Shown: positions 33,529-44,900 of the stretch, one piece after another
How positions within the stretch are numbered: position 1 is the first letter of the stretch
How the letters are laid out: every line of letters begins with the position of its first letter
Assembly: GCA_036971475.1 (NCBI GenBank)
Contig: JBAIZL010000002.1
Span: forward strand, 351,661,082 to 351,725,081
Direction of reading: 5' to 3'
Source: Prosapia bicincta
Taxonomy: Eukaryota > Arthropoda > Insecta > Hemiptera > Cercopidae
Length of the DNA stretch: 64,000 bases
The notes under the pieces: generated by a model
The model's input: only the letters and a program-made list of their open reading frames with translations
Databases searched by the model: none
What the model was told of the DNA's origin: nothing
Program-made: the position numbers and the translations under genes

Positions 33529-34140
33529 TTGCTTTTTTCTAATGACTTAGACAAAAATAAAGCACTGAATGAGGCATCATTCTATGTTTCCAGTCATTGC
33601 TCAAAATATGAAACCATACGATACAAAGAGAGTGAATTATTCAAAAGTGCAATTTTAAACACTGCAGAAATATTGTCTGAAATAATTTTAAAATTCTTAT
33701 TGATAGTCCGATACAAAATTTGTGTTTCATCAAAATACCTGAGACATGACGAGTTAATGGTAAGTCTGGGGACTGTACAGCTTATTGAAACACGTCAGGG
33801 ATGTTATGAAACTATGCAAGATATGTAAAAACGCTTTTTATTCCCCCATGTTCATTCTATATTCTATGGGACGAATCATAAGTAATAATCTGAAGAGCTA
33901 AGCGAAAACTATTAACTTTCTTGCTGATGTGTTTTGAAACCGTTGTTTCATTGATGAATCTAACTTGCCACTCTAAGGGGTAGGATCAGTTTTTCAAATT
34001 ATGTCACATTGAATGACCAGGTAAATTGAATATGAACTCTCTAATTATCCTGGATACTATTTCAGCAAATAGCAAACAATTATTTAAGTCATTTATTGTT
34101 GTGAATCTGTTTAATCACTACCAGATGAATAGTATCTAGA
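33529..34140. other. Unassigned DNA with an unconvincing open frame
   Basis: A 99-codon plus-strand frame (33529-33828) has mixed composition but no clear splice or start context and no recognised motif. Near 33780-33815 it contains TTGAAACACGTCAGGGATG, akin to the dispersed GAAACGCGTCAG motif, which suggests repeat debris. Confidence 0.3.
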
Positions 34141-34149
34141 CACTCTTGT

Positions 34150-34312
34150 GATTTCTACAAGGGGCGTCTATTTCAGAGAAGTGATCCTTTTCTAACATCA
34201 AAGAAGATTCATTCCACTTATCTTCACATATTAAGTGGTAACATTCTTTTAGGAAAATGAAAGGCTTTGATTTCAGCGAGTATCTACTACTGTATCCGTT
34301 GATTTGCCTGAA
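34150..34312 (-). CDS. Possible extra exon of gene B (weak)
   Basis: On the minus strand a good pyrimidine-rich acceptor (AACCATTTTCCATTTCAG) precedes an open frame that starts QINGYSSRYSLKSKPFIFLK and continues to HKSV before a stop. The composition is protein-like. The exon lies between the candidate gene B exons at 35606 and 28500, but its phase fits only if the weaker donor (GA|GTTACG) is used upstream, and I see no clear donor at its own end. It may be spurious. Confidence 0.2.
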
Positions 34313-35239
34313 ATGGAAAATGGTTGTTTGGAAATATAAAATAGAAATATTGTTTAGACTAATTCAACATAATACAATAAGTTAAAAAGTTCTGTAATGT
34401 TTGAATGAAATTAGTTACTGGAAATAATTTAATATAAAATATGGGGATTATTAGCTCCAAAGAGTTCAAGTTCATGTTTATATAACTTTATCTGTTCCTG
34501 ATCTACAGGTTTTTCTTTATTCCTCGCACATAATATTTAAATTTTCACTATTATTTACAATTATTATTACATTTCAATCTTAATTTTCAGGACTGAAGTC
34601 TATGATATCAGAGTTAACTTGAAAAATTGTCTGAAAACTGGTGCCGAAGAGGTGTAAAATGAAAAGAAAAGCGCACCAAGCAGTTAAAGAAGGAATCCAG
34701 TTTCCAACAAAAACATAAAGACAAAGAAAAATTGTTTGGAAAAATCCACGTATGATTGTGTAAAAAAAGGTATCAGCAAATGAAAGCAATGTTATTTTTG
34801 CTTCATTTTATTTTAGTTTCAGCTAACACAAAAAACAATTTCTTTATCAACTGAACTGAGTTAACAGTTACTTATACGTTTGTAAGGAAATCTGCGGGAA
34901 ATAACGAGGGGGTTTTAACCGGAAACAAAAGTAATGACAATAACACATACAAAGATAAGCTAAGTGTTCAGAAAAAAATTCATTCAAATATTTTCCTTTG
35001 TTTAAGGGGAAAAGGTACATTTGTGCATTATGTCTCATGAATTTTTTCAATTTTTCAAAAGCCTCTTGATAAGCAATACACTACAAAAGCCATCAAAACA
35101 AATACACCAACACCAGATCTGCGAGGGAAAATCAAGTAAAGTTTATAGAAGCTCAAAAGCGATGCTGACTCAGTTAGGAATCACATAAAATCTCTTTTAA
35201 AAGTAGCATCTCATTATTGCCATACTAACAGTCAAAGAG
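34313..35239. other. Noncoding DNA, nothing recognised
   Basis: AT-rich. No coding or transposon feature recognised. Confidence 0.35.
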
Positions 35240-35440
35240 AATATCTTAAATCATTTACTGTACCTAAACTTCAAAAATGAGACACTGATGAAGATCACCA
35301 TATATCGATCGAAAACTTTCTGTCTCAGTAAGTTTTAAGAAATTTACAGAATTTAAAGTTCGGATAGTCATAAACTATTGTTTAAGTATTAGTTAAGATT
35401 CACAGAACGTAATGGACTACAAAATTCAAGAACTTCAAAA
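35240..35440 (+). mobile_element. PLE 3' tail, family E copy 1
   Basis: It contains the hammerhead-like motif, then AAGTTTTAAGAAATTTACAG, AAAGTTCGGATAGTCATAAA and GTAATGGACTACAAAATTCA. The same blocks in the same order occur at 59720-59880, and partly at 57088-57195. It is a truncated retroelement tail with no coding part. Confidence 0.65.
35278..35327 (+). ncRNA. Hammerhead-ribozyme-like motif in PLE tail
   Basis: Stem I is TGAGACA (35278-35284) with TGTCTCA (35321-35327), 7 perfect pairs. The core CTGATGA is at 35285-35291. Stem II is GATC (35293-35296) with GATC (35307-35310). GAAA follows at 35311-35314, then a 2-bp stem III and cleavage-site C17 at 35320. This is a type I layout with a minimal stem III, as described for Penelope-like elements. 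One extra A lies between CTGATGA and stem II, which is not canonical. Confidence 0.6.
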
Positions 35441-35605
35441 TGTAAAAATATTCAATTTTTATTTTTGAAATACAGTAATTAATAACTTTACACATCACAA
35501 CATTTTGTTCAATTCCCATTGCAAGATTCATTTTAGGCATTTTATGCCCTGGGCCTTCAACAGATACTGTAACATATTAAGGATAACAAATTACTCATCT
35601 ATTAC

Positions 35606-35769
35606 GTAACTCTTCTCTAGAAAGTCCTCCATGACGGGTACGTCGCCGCATTGGCACCACATACACAGAACGGCAAGAATCTAGAGAAGTGGAAGCAGCA
35701 GTGGTCTTTTTCTTGACAATTTGTGGAGTTTTTTTCTTCAAAGACACAGTTATCAATTTGTTTCCATGA
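35606..35769 (-). CDS. Gene B, candidate exon 3 (basic segment)
   Basis: The minus-strand acceptor is AATGTTTTATAG and the likely donor is TTAC|GTAATA. The frame encodes HGNKLITVSLKKKTPQIVKK, then an STSLDSCRSVYVVPMRRRTR stretch and HGGLSREEL. It is lysine/arginine-rich with several possible nuclear-localisation-like clusters. It enters with one base and joins exactly to exon 2 (36447-36539). With the GTAATA donor it ends in phase 1, so at least one exon is missing before 28500-28715. If unspliced, the frame stops 4 codons later at a TGA. Product unknown. Confidence 0.6.
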
Positions 35770-36446
35770 CTATAAAACATTACTCCGACTTAAATTTTAA
35801 TAGAATTTAAAATTAACTTTTATTTCATAAACAGATTAAAATTTTTGAAACATTTTCAGTACCAATTCTATCTTACTTAATACTATTCCTATGACACATT
35901 TTGATCTTCTTCTTCGAAATTTTTTTTTTTTTTTGAAGTTACGAGAAAGAAACAAAAATGACATCATTTCTTAATACTTGTGGTAATTAAGTTATGAAAA
36001 ATGAGAAAACATATTACTGAAACAGTTACAGTGACTTGAAACAAAAAATTGGTAGCCTTCATAAATTAAGTATGCACATTACACAAATGTATCACTATTA
36101 TAAACTTACATATATGATGGTTGATGTAGTTTGTTTGTTTTGGTTCCATAGAAACCATAATATCCAATAAAACTTGCTATTAACATAACTAAAACTTATA
36201 ACTTCCCGCTCTTTAACAAATGTTTGTTACTGCTCACTTTTCAAATATCAGAGTTAATAGTTATTTAGTCTTCAAAAGAAGAGGATGTTTTAGATAATTT
36301 AGTAAAAAATGACTGAAGAGTAAAAGAAAATCAAAAGTAAGCTTTAAAATGTAATTAAGATACTTGAACAAAAGAAAAAGACTTTTGGTTTGCAGCCAAA
36401 TAATAATTTATTGTAGCATTTCAAAATAAATATTCCAAATACTTAC
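35770..36446. other. Intron of gene B
   Basis: AT-rich, nothing recognised. Confidence 0.4.
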
Positions 36447-36539
36447 TTTTTATGTTCAACTTTCTTTTTAAAACGCATCTGTGAAGTGAATGGCGCAGAT
36501 TCAAAGTCTGTGTCGCTTACTGAGGAATAAGCTTGAGTC
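36447..36539 (-). CDS. Gene B, candidate exon 2
   Basis: A 93-base minus-strand exon with acceptor TATTTGTCAG and consensus donor AA|GTAAGT. It encodes TQAYSSVSDTDFESAPFTSQ and MRFKKKVEHKK. Both ends are phase 2, giving exact joins with exon 1 (37824) and exon 3 (35606). A serine/aspartate-rich start followed by a basic cluster suggests a regulated, probably disordered N-terminal region. Confidence 0.7.
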
Positions 36540-36829
36540 CTGACAAATACAAATACATTTATACTAGAAGACTTTTAACACAGATACATACTTTAGACTT
36601 ACAGTTAATTTTAAAATATCTTTATTATTTAATGCAACAGCTCTAATATAACAACCCCCCCCCCCCCGAGGGAGATGGACGTAAAATGTGTTAAAAAAAT
36701 AGTGTTACATAACACTTATTTTACTTTTAGGCTTCTACAAGTTATTGCAAAATATCATACTATGAAGTTTTCTCAATGGATGATAATATTTTATACCACA
36801 ACGAAATACATGATGAGTTTAATACATAG
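36540..36829. other. Intron of gene B with a poly-C run
   Basis: A run of about 13 cytosines lies near 36655-36668. The left target duplication (TTAATACATAG-type, 36819-36829) of the next PLE closes this interval. Confidence 0.45.
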
Positions 36830-37737
36830 CTAAAACACTTGTAAATATGTTACAACTTGCCTATAGTAGCACTTACATTAAGAAGATGACTGTTTCGGGA
36901 GACGTATCCCATTGCCAACTCATCATAACTGATCTCAAGGTTTTTGTAGGTTAGGGTGGCGGTGGGATATTATGGTGGGGTTGGGGGTGTATTTTGGTGA
37001 GTATTAGAAGTTATGATGTCTAAAAGTGTATGTGAGCTACAATTTAATTTGGTTTTGAGTATTATATAGGGTGTAGTTTGAAATGTTTGTATATTTTGTA
37101 TTTTTCGCTTGTGTATCGTTGGTTATTTTTGTTTTGTTTATGAAGAATTTATAGGTTGGGTGTTATGTCTATGTAGTCATGGTTTGTAGACTTGAGATGT
37201 TAGGCGAAGTTTGATTGGGTGTTTTTGTTTGTGAATGCTTTTATGTGTTCTTTGTAGCGTGTGTAAAATGACCTCTCTGTCTGTCCTAAGTAAAAACTGG
37301 AAGTTAGAACACATAAAAGCACTCAAAAAACCAAAAACACTCAATCAAACTTTGCCGAACATCTCATATAAACAAAACATTACCACATAAACATAACATC
37401 CAACCTACAAGCTCTTCATAAACAAAACAAAAATAACCAATGATACACAACAATACGAAATATACAAACATTTCAAATTACACCCCCACACACATACTCA
37501 ACACCCAATTACATTATAGCTCGCATACACTTTTCGACACCATAGCTCCCAATGCTCAAAAAAATACACCCCCATCCCCAACCTAATGTCCCCCCACCCT
37601 AACGTACGAAAACCTTGAGATCAGAAACTGTCTGGGTTGACAATGGTAAGTGCTACTATAGGCAAGTTGTAACATATTTACAAGTGTTTTAGTAAAAACT
37701 AGTAGCTCGTGTGAAGATGGATTAAACTAATATATAA
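36830..37737. mobile_element. Penelope-like element, family A, copy 2 (palindrome)
   Basis: Two inverted copies of the family A 3' end meet near 37306. The left arm runs CTAAAACACTTG...CTTGCCTATAGTAGCACTTA inward, and the right arm ends TAAGTGCTACTATAGGCAAG...CTAGTAGCTCGTGTGAAGAT. The target duplication TTAATACATAG is at 36819-36829 and 37738-37748. Only decayed pieces of the endonuclease C-terminus remain. It lies in intron 1 of gene B. Confidence 0.82.
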
Positions 37738-37823
37738 TTAATACATAGTCTGTTCAAAATTTATTTTCCAATAAAAATTCCAAGAAAAGATCAAATTTAA
37801 TAAAAGAGACAATATGTGCTTAC

Positions 37824-37913
37824 CTCCCATATTTCCTGTTCCGTTGAGCGTTCTTTTTCTCAAGGTGGTAACGGATAAGGGAACCAAAGTCCATTATAAT
37901 ATTCTTCAAGATG
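37824..37913 (-). CDS. Gene B, candidate first coding exon
   Basis: The minus-strand exon lies between an acceptor (TTCTAGTTATACAG) and a consensus donor (GGGAG|GTAAGC). The ATG at 37894-37892 opens 23 codons, MDFGSLIRYHLEKKNAQRNR and KYG, ending in phase 2, which joins exactly to exon 2. The 19 bases before the ATG would be 5' untranslated, so a further noncoding exon lies upstream. Together the joined exons predict a basic, probably disordered N-terminus, then an acidic region and a membrane helix. The layout recalls inner nuclear membrane or ER proteins, but I do not recognise the family. Confidence 0.65.
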
Positions 37914-38599
37914 CTGTATAACTAGAAAGTAATAAATATAAAAATGAGCGTTATTTTAAACATTTTCAAATAACATTCGCAATATCTCTTTTTTATTTAT
38001 TGGAATGAAAATTTCGTTAGTAAAAGATTTATTATAGTCTTCCACACTTTAGAAAATATAAAGTTTAAAAATTCAAAAACTAAAACCAGGCATAAGGGTT
38101 TCAGGATAATTAGTGAATTTCAATAACATTGCCTATGAAGGATAAAAAAATATAATTAATTCAGATTGGAATAGGGTAATGATATGATAATCCTTGAAGT
38201 GCAGAGTTTTATACCTGAAGTAGATGAGACCTCATTATAACATAAAAGTTTAACTTGAAATTTTGCCTTAAGCCCATGTGCAGAAATTCAAGACAGCTGC
38301 TTCATTTAGCTTTTTCAAATGTGGAAATTTCAAAAGAAATATAAAATTTGTAGCAAGGGCAGAAGGTATTGTTGTTTTAAACATTTGTTGCTTGTAATTA
38401 TTTTTGCAGATGTGGGGTTAAAGAAAGTTGAGGCTACAAGTAACATATATGTTAAGGAATACTAATATACATTCCTGAAACTGAGGAAAGACAAACGCAT
38501 TGGTTGAGTATTTGTGCCAAGCTCTTAGCGGTAAAAAGAATTTTAATGAAACTAGATCTGCTACAGTTTGTGACGGGTGAGTTAGTGTATATTCATTGG
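37914..38599. other. Noncoding DNA upstream of gene B, nothing recognised
   Basis: This should contain the intron or promoter side of gene B. No promoter motif could be identified by reading. Confidence 0.3.
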
Positions 38600-38929
38600 T
38601 TAAAAAGAATAGACGTGTTTTAAAAGAGGGATTTGGGTTCTAAATACTAGTGGCTGCTCAGGGCTTAGATTAAATATTATGTAATAAGGAACAAGAAGGT
38701 TATTAATAATTCTTGATAAAGCTCGTGTAATTAGAAAAGCCACATTTCCTTCCAATATTTTACATAATTCTTTTCTTAAAGTTAGGAATATTACTTTGAA
38801 AGTGACAAGAAAGAAGAAATGGCCCACTACGTATGACTGCGGGTTATAGGGACTAAAATCAACAGCAGGGCATCCAAGTGGATACACACTCAACTGCTCA
38901 ATCTCTGAAATAAAATTTTTGTCTGCCAA
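38600..38929 (-). other. Unassigned 109-codon open frame
   Basis: A minus-strand frame starts MADKNFISEIEQLSVYPLGC and then PAVDFSPYNPQSYVVGHFFF, before a hydrophobic second half. An acceptor-like or donor context is not obvious. The first half has a protein-like look, and the second looks like AT-rich noise. I do not recognise it. A first or single exon of a host gene, or transposon debris, are both possible. Confidence 0.25.
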
Positions 38930-40199
38930 CCTTGTTTACAAAATCTAAATTAATGATTCCCTAAATAATTTTAATTTTAAATTTCATTTAATAAACAAAA
39001 TATATAAAATCCATTATACGAAACTAAGCTTAATTCAACATCACGAGATTCGTATATTATTGTTGATTGCCATCTCAAGAATAGAGGAGTTAGAATAATT
39101 AATTACAAAAGCACTTTTAAAACTTGGATTTAAAGTAAAACTCCCTTTCCTTATACATTCTCTAATTACTCAAATTACAAATGTCTCTACTAACAATTCA
39201 TTTTGTGTTGAAGTACACTAAAGGCGTAGTACAAATAAATATGGGTGAGGCGGGGGGAGGGGGATACTCGGCGTAGCCAGGACGAAGTACTGGGATGTCA
39301 GGGGAGGAAATCGGGAAGCTGTTTTGCCAAAACGTACTAGGCTATAAAATACATTTTGTAAAAATGAGCTAATTTAGTAATCTTATCACCAACAATCAAT
39401 AATGATAACTTGGAGTAACTGTGTTTAACTTTTAAATATAAATAAATAAAACCATTTAAACTGCAAAAACATTTTATTCATGTCTTGACGTACATAATCA
39501 ATTATCTTCAGAGGAAATCACTACAATCGTCTCTGAAGACGATTGCTTTGAAATCGAAATGTAGGCTACAACAGGGCACAAATAAAAAGTTTTTGTGGCT
39601 TGAGAGGTTTCATTTATTTATGTTTAACAACCAATAACTTTTACTCAAAGAACAAACATAACTTTTACACAAAGAAAAGAATAAAGGAATGTAAATAAAT
39701 TACTCTTGCTTTATGAAAGCTGTAACTACAGCATTTATTTGTTTACAGTGTTATGCAGAGTATAAATTGTTTTATAGGTTAATATTTTCTGCTAAAATTA
39801 ATTGGTTTGGAGGGGGACGACAGAATTAAATAAAGACACAATAGATTCCGACACGGAAACTGCACCCAGCTCGGCGGCAAAACACGGAAGCTGCGTCTAA
39901 CTCGGCGGCAAAACAACATATTTTGTTCCAACAAATGACGAGGTCGAGAATGACGCTAAGCATTTTACGGAATTTATTTAATTAAAACAAAACATTTCTT
40001 AAAATTATGTTTAAAGATAGAACTATAATTGCTACAATTACACCTGAATGTCGCTCAATAAATGGGTCATTAGAAGAAACTAAACAAAATATATGAAAAA
40101 CTGAAGAGAATCTAATAAAACCGCAAGCGCCAGAATAAACTTTACCTGCTGTAGTGGCCTTCTCTCAGATATAATCATTCTCGGTCATTTTATAAACCT
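38930..40199. other. Noncoding DNA with small repeats
   Basis: A perfect hairpin CAATCGTC/GACGATTG occurs at about 39515-39548, next to TGAAATCGAAATGTAGGCTA, a PLE-tail-like motif. A two-copy ~33-bp direct repeat (AGCTCGGCGGCAAAACA / AACTCGGCGGCAAAACA) lies at about 39855-39916. Nothing coding was recognised. Confidence 0.4.
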
Positions 40200-40545
40200 C
40201 AGAAGATTTTATTGTGCCCAAAACCTGCCTTTTCGTACACAATGGTTCCAGCAAGATGGCGAAACCAGCCACACTACCTTAGCAACATTGCTTTCCTTCA
40301 AGAAACTTTTTTGACAACTGCCTCATCTCCCTTAGAACAAACTTTCTTTACCCAGCCCACTTCCCCGATCTTACACTACCTGACGTCTACGTATGGGGCA
40401 TGATGAAGGAGAAGGTTTTCCCTGATAACCCAACAATTACCATCGTCCAACTACAGGAAAAAACAACTATATGTAAAACGAACATGAAACAACCCCTCTG
40501 CACCAAAATGAAGCAAAACCTCCAAGAACAGCACGAGTGTTACCT
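40200..40545 (+). pseudogene. mariner-type transposase fragment (C-terminal DDE part)
   Basis: Across frames the sequence encodes WFQQDGETSHTT (second catalytic Asp, usual form FQQDGATSHTA) and, about 140 bases later, PDLTLPDVYVWGMMKEKVF (third catalytic Asp, usual form SPDLSLPDFFLWGYLKEKVY). This is the IS630/mariner DDE_3 domain common in insect genomes. The part between is frameshifted and contains stops. The N-terminal DNA-binding domain is absent, and no terminal repeats were found. Confidence 0.75.
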
Positions 40546-41050
40546 CAAATTGAAGTGAGGTCATGTAGAACATGTTTATACCCGAATCTAAGCTATTTAG
40601 CTTCCTTTACCTTGTATGAATTGTTAAACTATCTAAATAAAATACGAGTAAAATATAATCTTACAACTGTTCCAGTACTGTTTATTTTGGGGCATCCGGT
40701 AGTATACCTAAATAAAAATGCTAGAAGAGAGAGGTGGGACGTAAAGCAATGATTCACGGCTTGTAACAATACCGCGGGAGGAGAATAAACATTATCAAAT
40801 ATGCCGCCGGTTTCACCCCATTCGTTTCTTTTAGTTGGGGCAAAGATAGAAAAATGTCACGTTCTAAACCCTTACAAGCACATATATTTAATAATTTTTA
40901 GTTAAAAAAATAACTAGTGATTATGGAATTTAATTTTAGAACGTAATTATACTTGGAGACACAACGACTAGAGAAATAAAGTTATATTTTCATATCGGCT
41001 GAGTTAACTTCTAAGTGCGCCCTAACTGGGATTTCTAAACTGCTATCAAA
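40546..41050. other. Noncoding DNA, nothing recognised
   Basis: No coding or repeat feature was identified between the mariner fragment and the first tandem array. Confidence 0.35.
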
Positions 41051-41440
41051 ACCAAGAAAACACTCTCCCAACCCCCTCCAGAAAGCTGATAGGGGTGCTG
41101 AAGGTGAAGATCGTTTTAGGCTTCCTACTCACCTGGAATATACTCCTGACAAAGAACTCAGCGACCTATGCACAGCGATAACCAAGAAAACACTCTCCCA
41201 ACCCCCTCCAGAAAGCTGATAGGGGTGCTGAAGGTGAAGATCGTTTTAGGCTTCCTACTCACCTGGAATATACTCCTGACAAAGAACTCAGCGACCTATG
41301 CACAGCGATAACCAAGAAAACACTCTCCCAACCCCCTCCAGAAAGCTGATAGGGGTGCTGAAGGTGAAGATCGTTTTAGGCTTCCTACTCACCTGGAATA
41401 TACTCCTGACAAAGAACTCAGCGACCTATGCACAGCGATA
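41051..41440. repeat. 130-bp tandem repeat, 3 identical copies
   Basis: Copies at 41051-41180, 41181-41310 and 41311-41440 each begin ACCAAGAAAACACTCTCCCA and end CACAGCGATA. No difference was seen between them, so the triplication is recent or maintained by conversion. 130 is not a multiple of 3 and no shared long frame is open, so this is not a coding repeat. Confidence 0.95.
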
Positions 41441-41910
41441 ACCAACAATGAAATGAAGGGCCAAGCGGGCAAGATATATGTTTAAGGTCTCATACGTCGT
41501 GACGTAGATCAATCTGATTGGTCGGCAAACAATTAGGATTAAATAATAACTACTCACTTTGATATGATACATATATATACAATGAAGAACATTTCAACAG
41601 CCTATGTTTGAGCATGACTAATGCTTATGGTGGCCACAACATACAACATTTCTATACACACAGGACGGAGTTATGTGTCACTGAATCATCCGATTCTTCG
41701 AATTAAACTTTAGAATAACAATTGCGAAACTGGCAAGCAAATTGTTCTGGATCCAGGTGATTATACTACATCGATAAAACAGGTTGCAACTAGATTTTTA
41801 AACATCTCAATACCGTATCACTATCTGCTAGAAGAATTAATAAAGAGCAATATAGATGTAGCCAAAATGTGTCTACTCTAATCGATTCTGCTATTCATAG
41901 TATTTACCTA
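41441..41910. other. Spacer between tandem arrays
   Basis: Nothing recognised. Confidence 0.4.
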
Positions 41911-44900
41911 ATTAAAATCTAAGCTGAAAGATTGAGTACAATATAACCCAGCATTGCCGAGAAAACTCTAACTTGCGATGGGAGAAACGAAACCGCAGGG
42001 TTTACACGGTACAATAGGGCGACACCCTGCGGGATCCTGTCACACAGTGGGCTAACCACGTCTCTAGCTGCAATTCTAAGCTGAAAGATTGAGTACAATA
42101 TAACCCAGCATTGCCGAGAAAGCTCTACCTTGCGATGGGAGAAACGAAACGACAGGGTTTACATGGAGCAATAGGGCGACAACTAGCGGGATCCTGTCAC
42201 ACAGTGGGCTAACCACGTCTCTAGCTGCAATTCTAAGCTGAAAGATTGAGTACAATATAACCCAGCATTGCCGAGAAAGCTCTACCTTGCGATGGGAGAA
42301 ACGAAACGACAGGGTTTACATGGAGCAATAGGGCGACAACTAGCGGAATCCCGTCACACAGTGGGCTAACCACTTCCCTAGCTACAAATCTAAGCTGAAA
42401 GATTGAGTACAATATAACCCAGCATTGCCGAGAAATCTCTACCTTGCGATGGGAGAAACGAAACTACAGGGTTTACATGGTGCAATAGGGCGACATCCTG
42501 CGGGATCCTGTCACACAGTGGGCTAACCACTTCTCTAGCTACAGATCTAAGCTGAAAGATTGAGTACAATTTAACCCAGCATTGCCGAGAAAGCTCTACC
42601 TTGCGATGGGAGAAACGAAACGACAGGGTTTACATGGAGCAATAGGGCGACAACTAGCGGGATCCTGTCACACAGTGGGCTAACCACGTCTCTAGCTGCA
42701 ATTCTAAGCTGAAAGATTGAGTACAATATAACCCAGCATTGCCGAGAAAGCTCTACCTTGCGATGGGAGAAACGAAACGACAGGGTTTACATGGAGCAAT
42801 AGGGCGACAACTAGCGGAATCCCGTCACACAGTGGGCTAACCACTTCCCTAGCTACAAATCTAAGCTGAAAGATTGAGTACAATATAACCCAGCATTGCC
42901 GAGAAAGCTCTACCTTGCGATGGGAGAAACGAAACTACAGGGTTTACATGGAGCAATAGGGCGACAACTAGCGGAATCCTGTCACACAGTGAGCTAACCA
43001 CTTCCCTAGCTACAAATCTAAGCTGAAAGATTGAGTACAATATAACCCAGCATTGCCGAGAAATCTCTACCTTGCGATGGGAGAAACGAAACTACAGGGT
43101 TTACATGGTGCAATAGGGCGACATCCTGCGGGATCCTGTCACACAGTGGGCTAACCACTTCTCTAGCTACAGATCTAAGCTGAAAGATTGAGTACAATTT
43201 AACCCAGCATTGCCGAGAAAGCTCTACCTTGCGATGGGAGAAACGAAACGACAGGGTTTACATGGAGCAATAGGGCGACAACTAGCGGAATCCCGTCACA
43301 CAGTGGGCTAACCACTTCTCTAGCTACAAATCTAAGCTGAAAGATTGAGTACAATATAACCCAGCATTGCCGAGAAAGCTCTACCTTGCGATGGGAGAAA
43401 CGAAACGACAGGGTTTACACGGTGCAATAGGGTGACATCCTGCGGGATCCTGTCACACAGTGGGCTAACCACTTCTCTAGCTACAAATCTAAGCTGAAAG
43501 ATTGAGTACAATATAACCCAGCATTGCCGAGAAAGCTCTACCTTGCGATGGGAGAAACGAAACGACAGGGTTTACACGGTGCAATAGGGTGACATCCTGC
43601 GGGATCCTGTCACACAGTGGGCTAACCACTTCTCTAGCTACAAATCTAAGCTGAAAGATTGAGTACAATATAACCCAGCATTGCCGAGAAAGCTCTACCT
43701 TGCGATGGGAGAAACGAAACGACCGGGTTTACACGGTGCAATAGGGCGACATCCTGCGGGATCCTGTCACACAGTGGGCTAACCACTTCTCTAGCTACAG
43801 ATCTAAGCTGAAAGATTGAGTACAATATAACCCAGCATTGCCAAGAAAGCTCTACCTTGCGATAGGAGAAACGAAACGACAGGGTTTACACAGTGCAATA
43901 GGGCGACATCCTGCGGGATCCTGTCACACAGTGGGCTAACCACTTCTATAGCTACAGATCTAAGCTGAAAGATTGAGTACAATATAACCCAGCATTGCCG
44001 AGAAAGCTCTACCTTGCGATGGGAGAAACGAAACGACAGGGTTTACATGGAGCAATAGGGCGACAACTAGCGGGATCCTGTCACACAGTGGGCTAACCAC
44101 TTCTCTAGCTACAAATCTAAGCTGAAAGATTGAGTACAATATAACCCAGCATTGCCGAGAAAGCTCTACCTTGCGATGGGAGAAACGAAACGACAGGGTT
44201 TACATGGAGCAATAGGGCGACAACTAGCGGGATCCTGTCACACAGTGGGCTAACCACTTCTCTAGCTACAGATCTAAGCTGAAAGATTGAGTACAATATA
44301 ACCCAGCATTGCCGAGAAAGCTCTACCTTGCGATGGGAGAAACGAAACGACAGGGTTTACATGGAGCAATAGGGCGACAACTAGCGGGATCCTGTCACAC
44401 AGTGGGCTAACCACTTCTCTAGCTACAGATCTAAGCTGAAAGATTGAGTACAATATAACCCAGCATTGCCGAGAAAGCTCTACCTTGCGATGGGAGAAAC
44501 GAAACGACAGGGTTTACACGGTGCAATAGGGTGACATCCTGCGGGATCCTGTCACACAGTGGGCTAACCACTTCTCTAGCTACAAATCTAAGCTGAAAGA
44601 TTGAGTACAATATAACCCAGCATTGCCGAGAAAGCTCTACCTTGCGATGGGAGAAACGAAACGACAGGGTTTACACGGTGCAATAGGGTGACATCCTGCG
44701 GGATCCTGTCACACAGTGGGCTAACCACTTCTCTAGCTACAAATCTAAGCTGAAAGATTGAGTACAATATAACCCAGCATTGCCGAGAAAGCTCTACCTT
44801 GCGATGGGAGAAACGAAACGACCGGGTTTACACGGTGCAATAGGGCGACATCCTGCGGGATCCTGTCACACAGTGGGCTAACCACTTCTCTAGCTACAGA

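Noticed and set aside
36655..36668. Poly-C run (another near 58314) as a structural signal
   Set aside because: Simple homopolymers. A second C-run family or G-quadruplex pattern of separated G/C tracts is not present.
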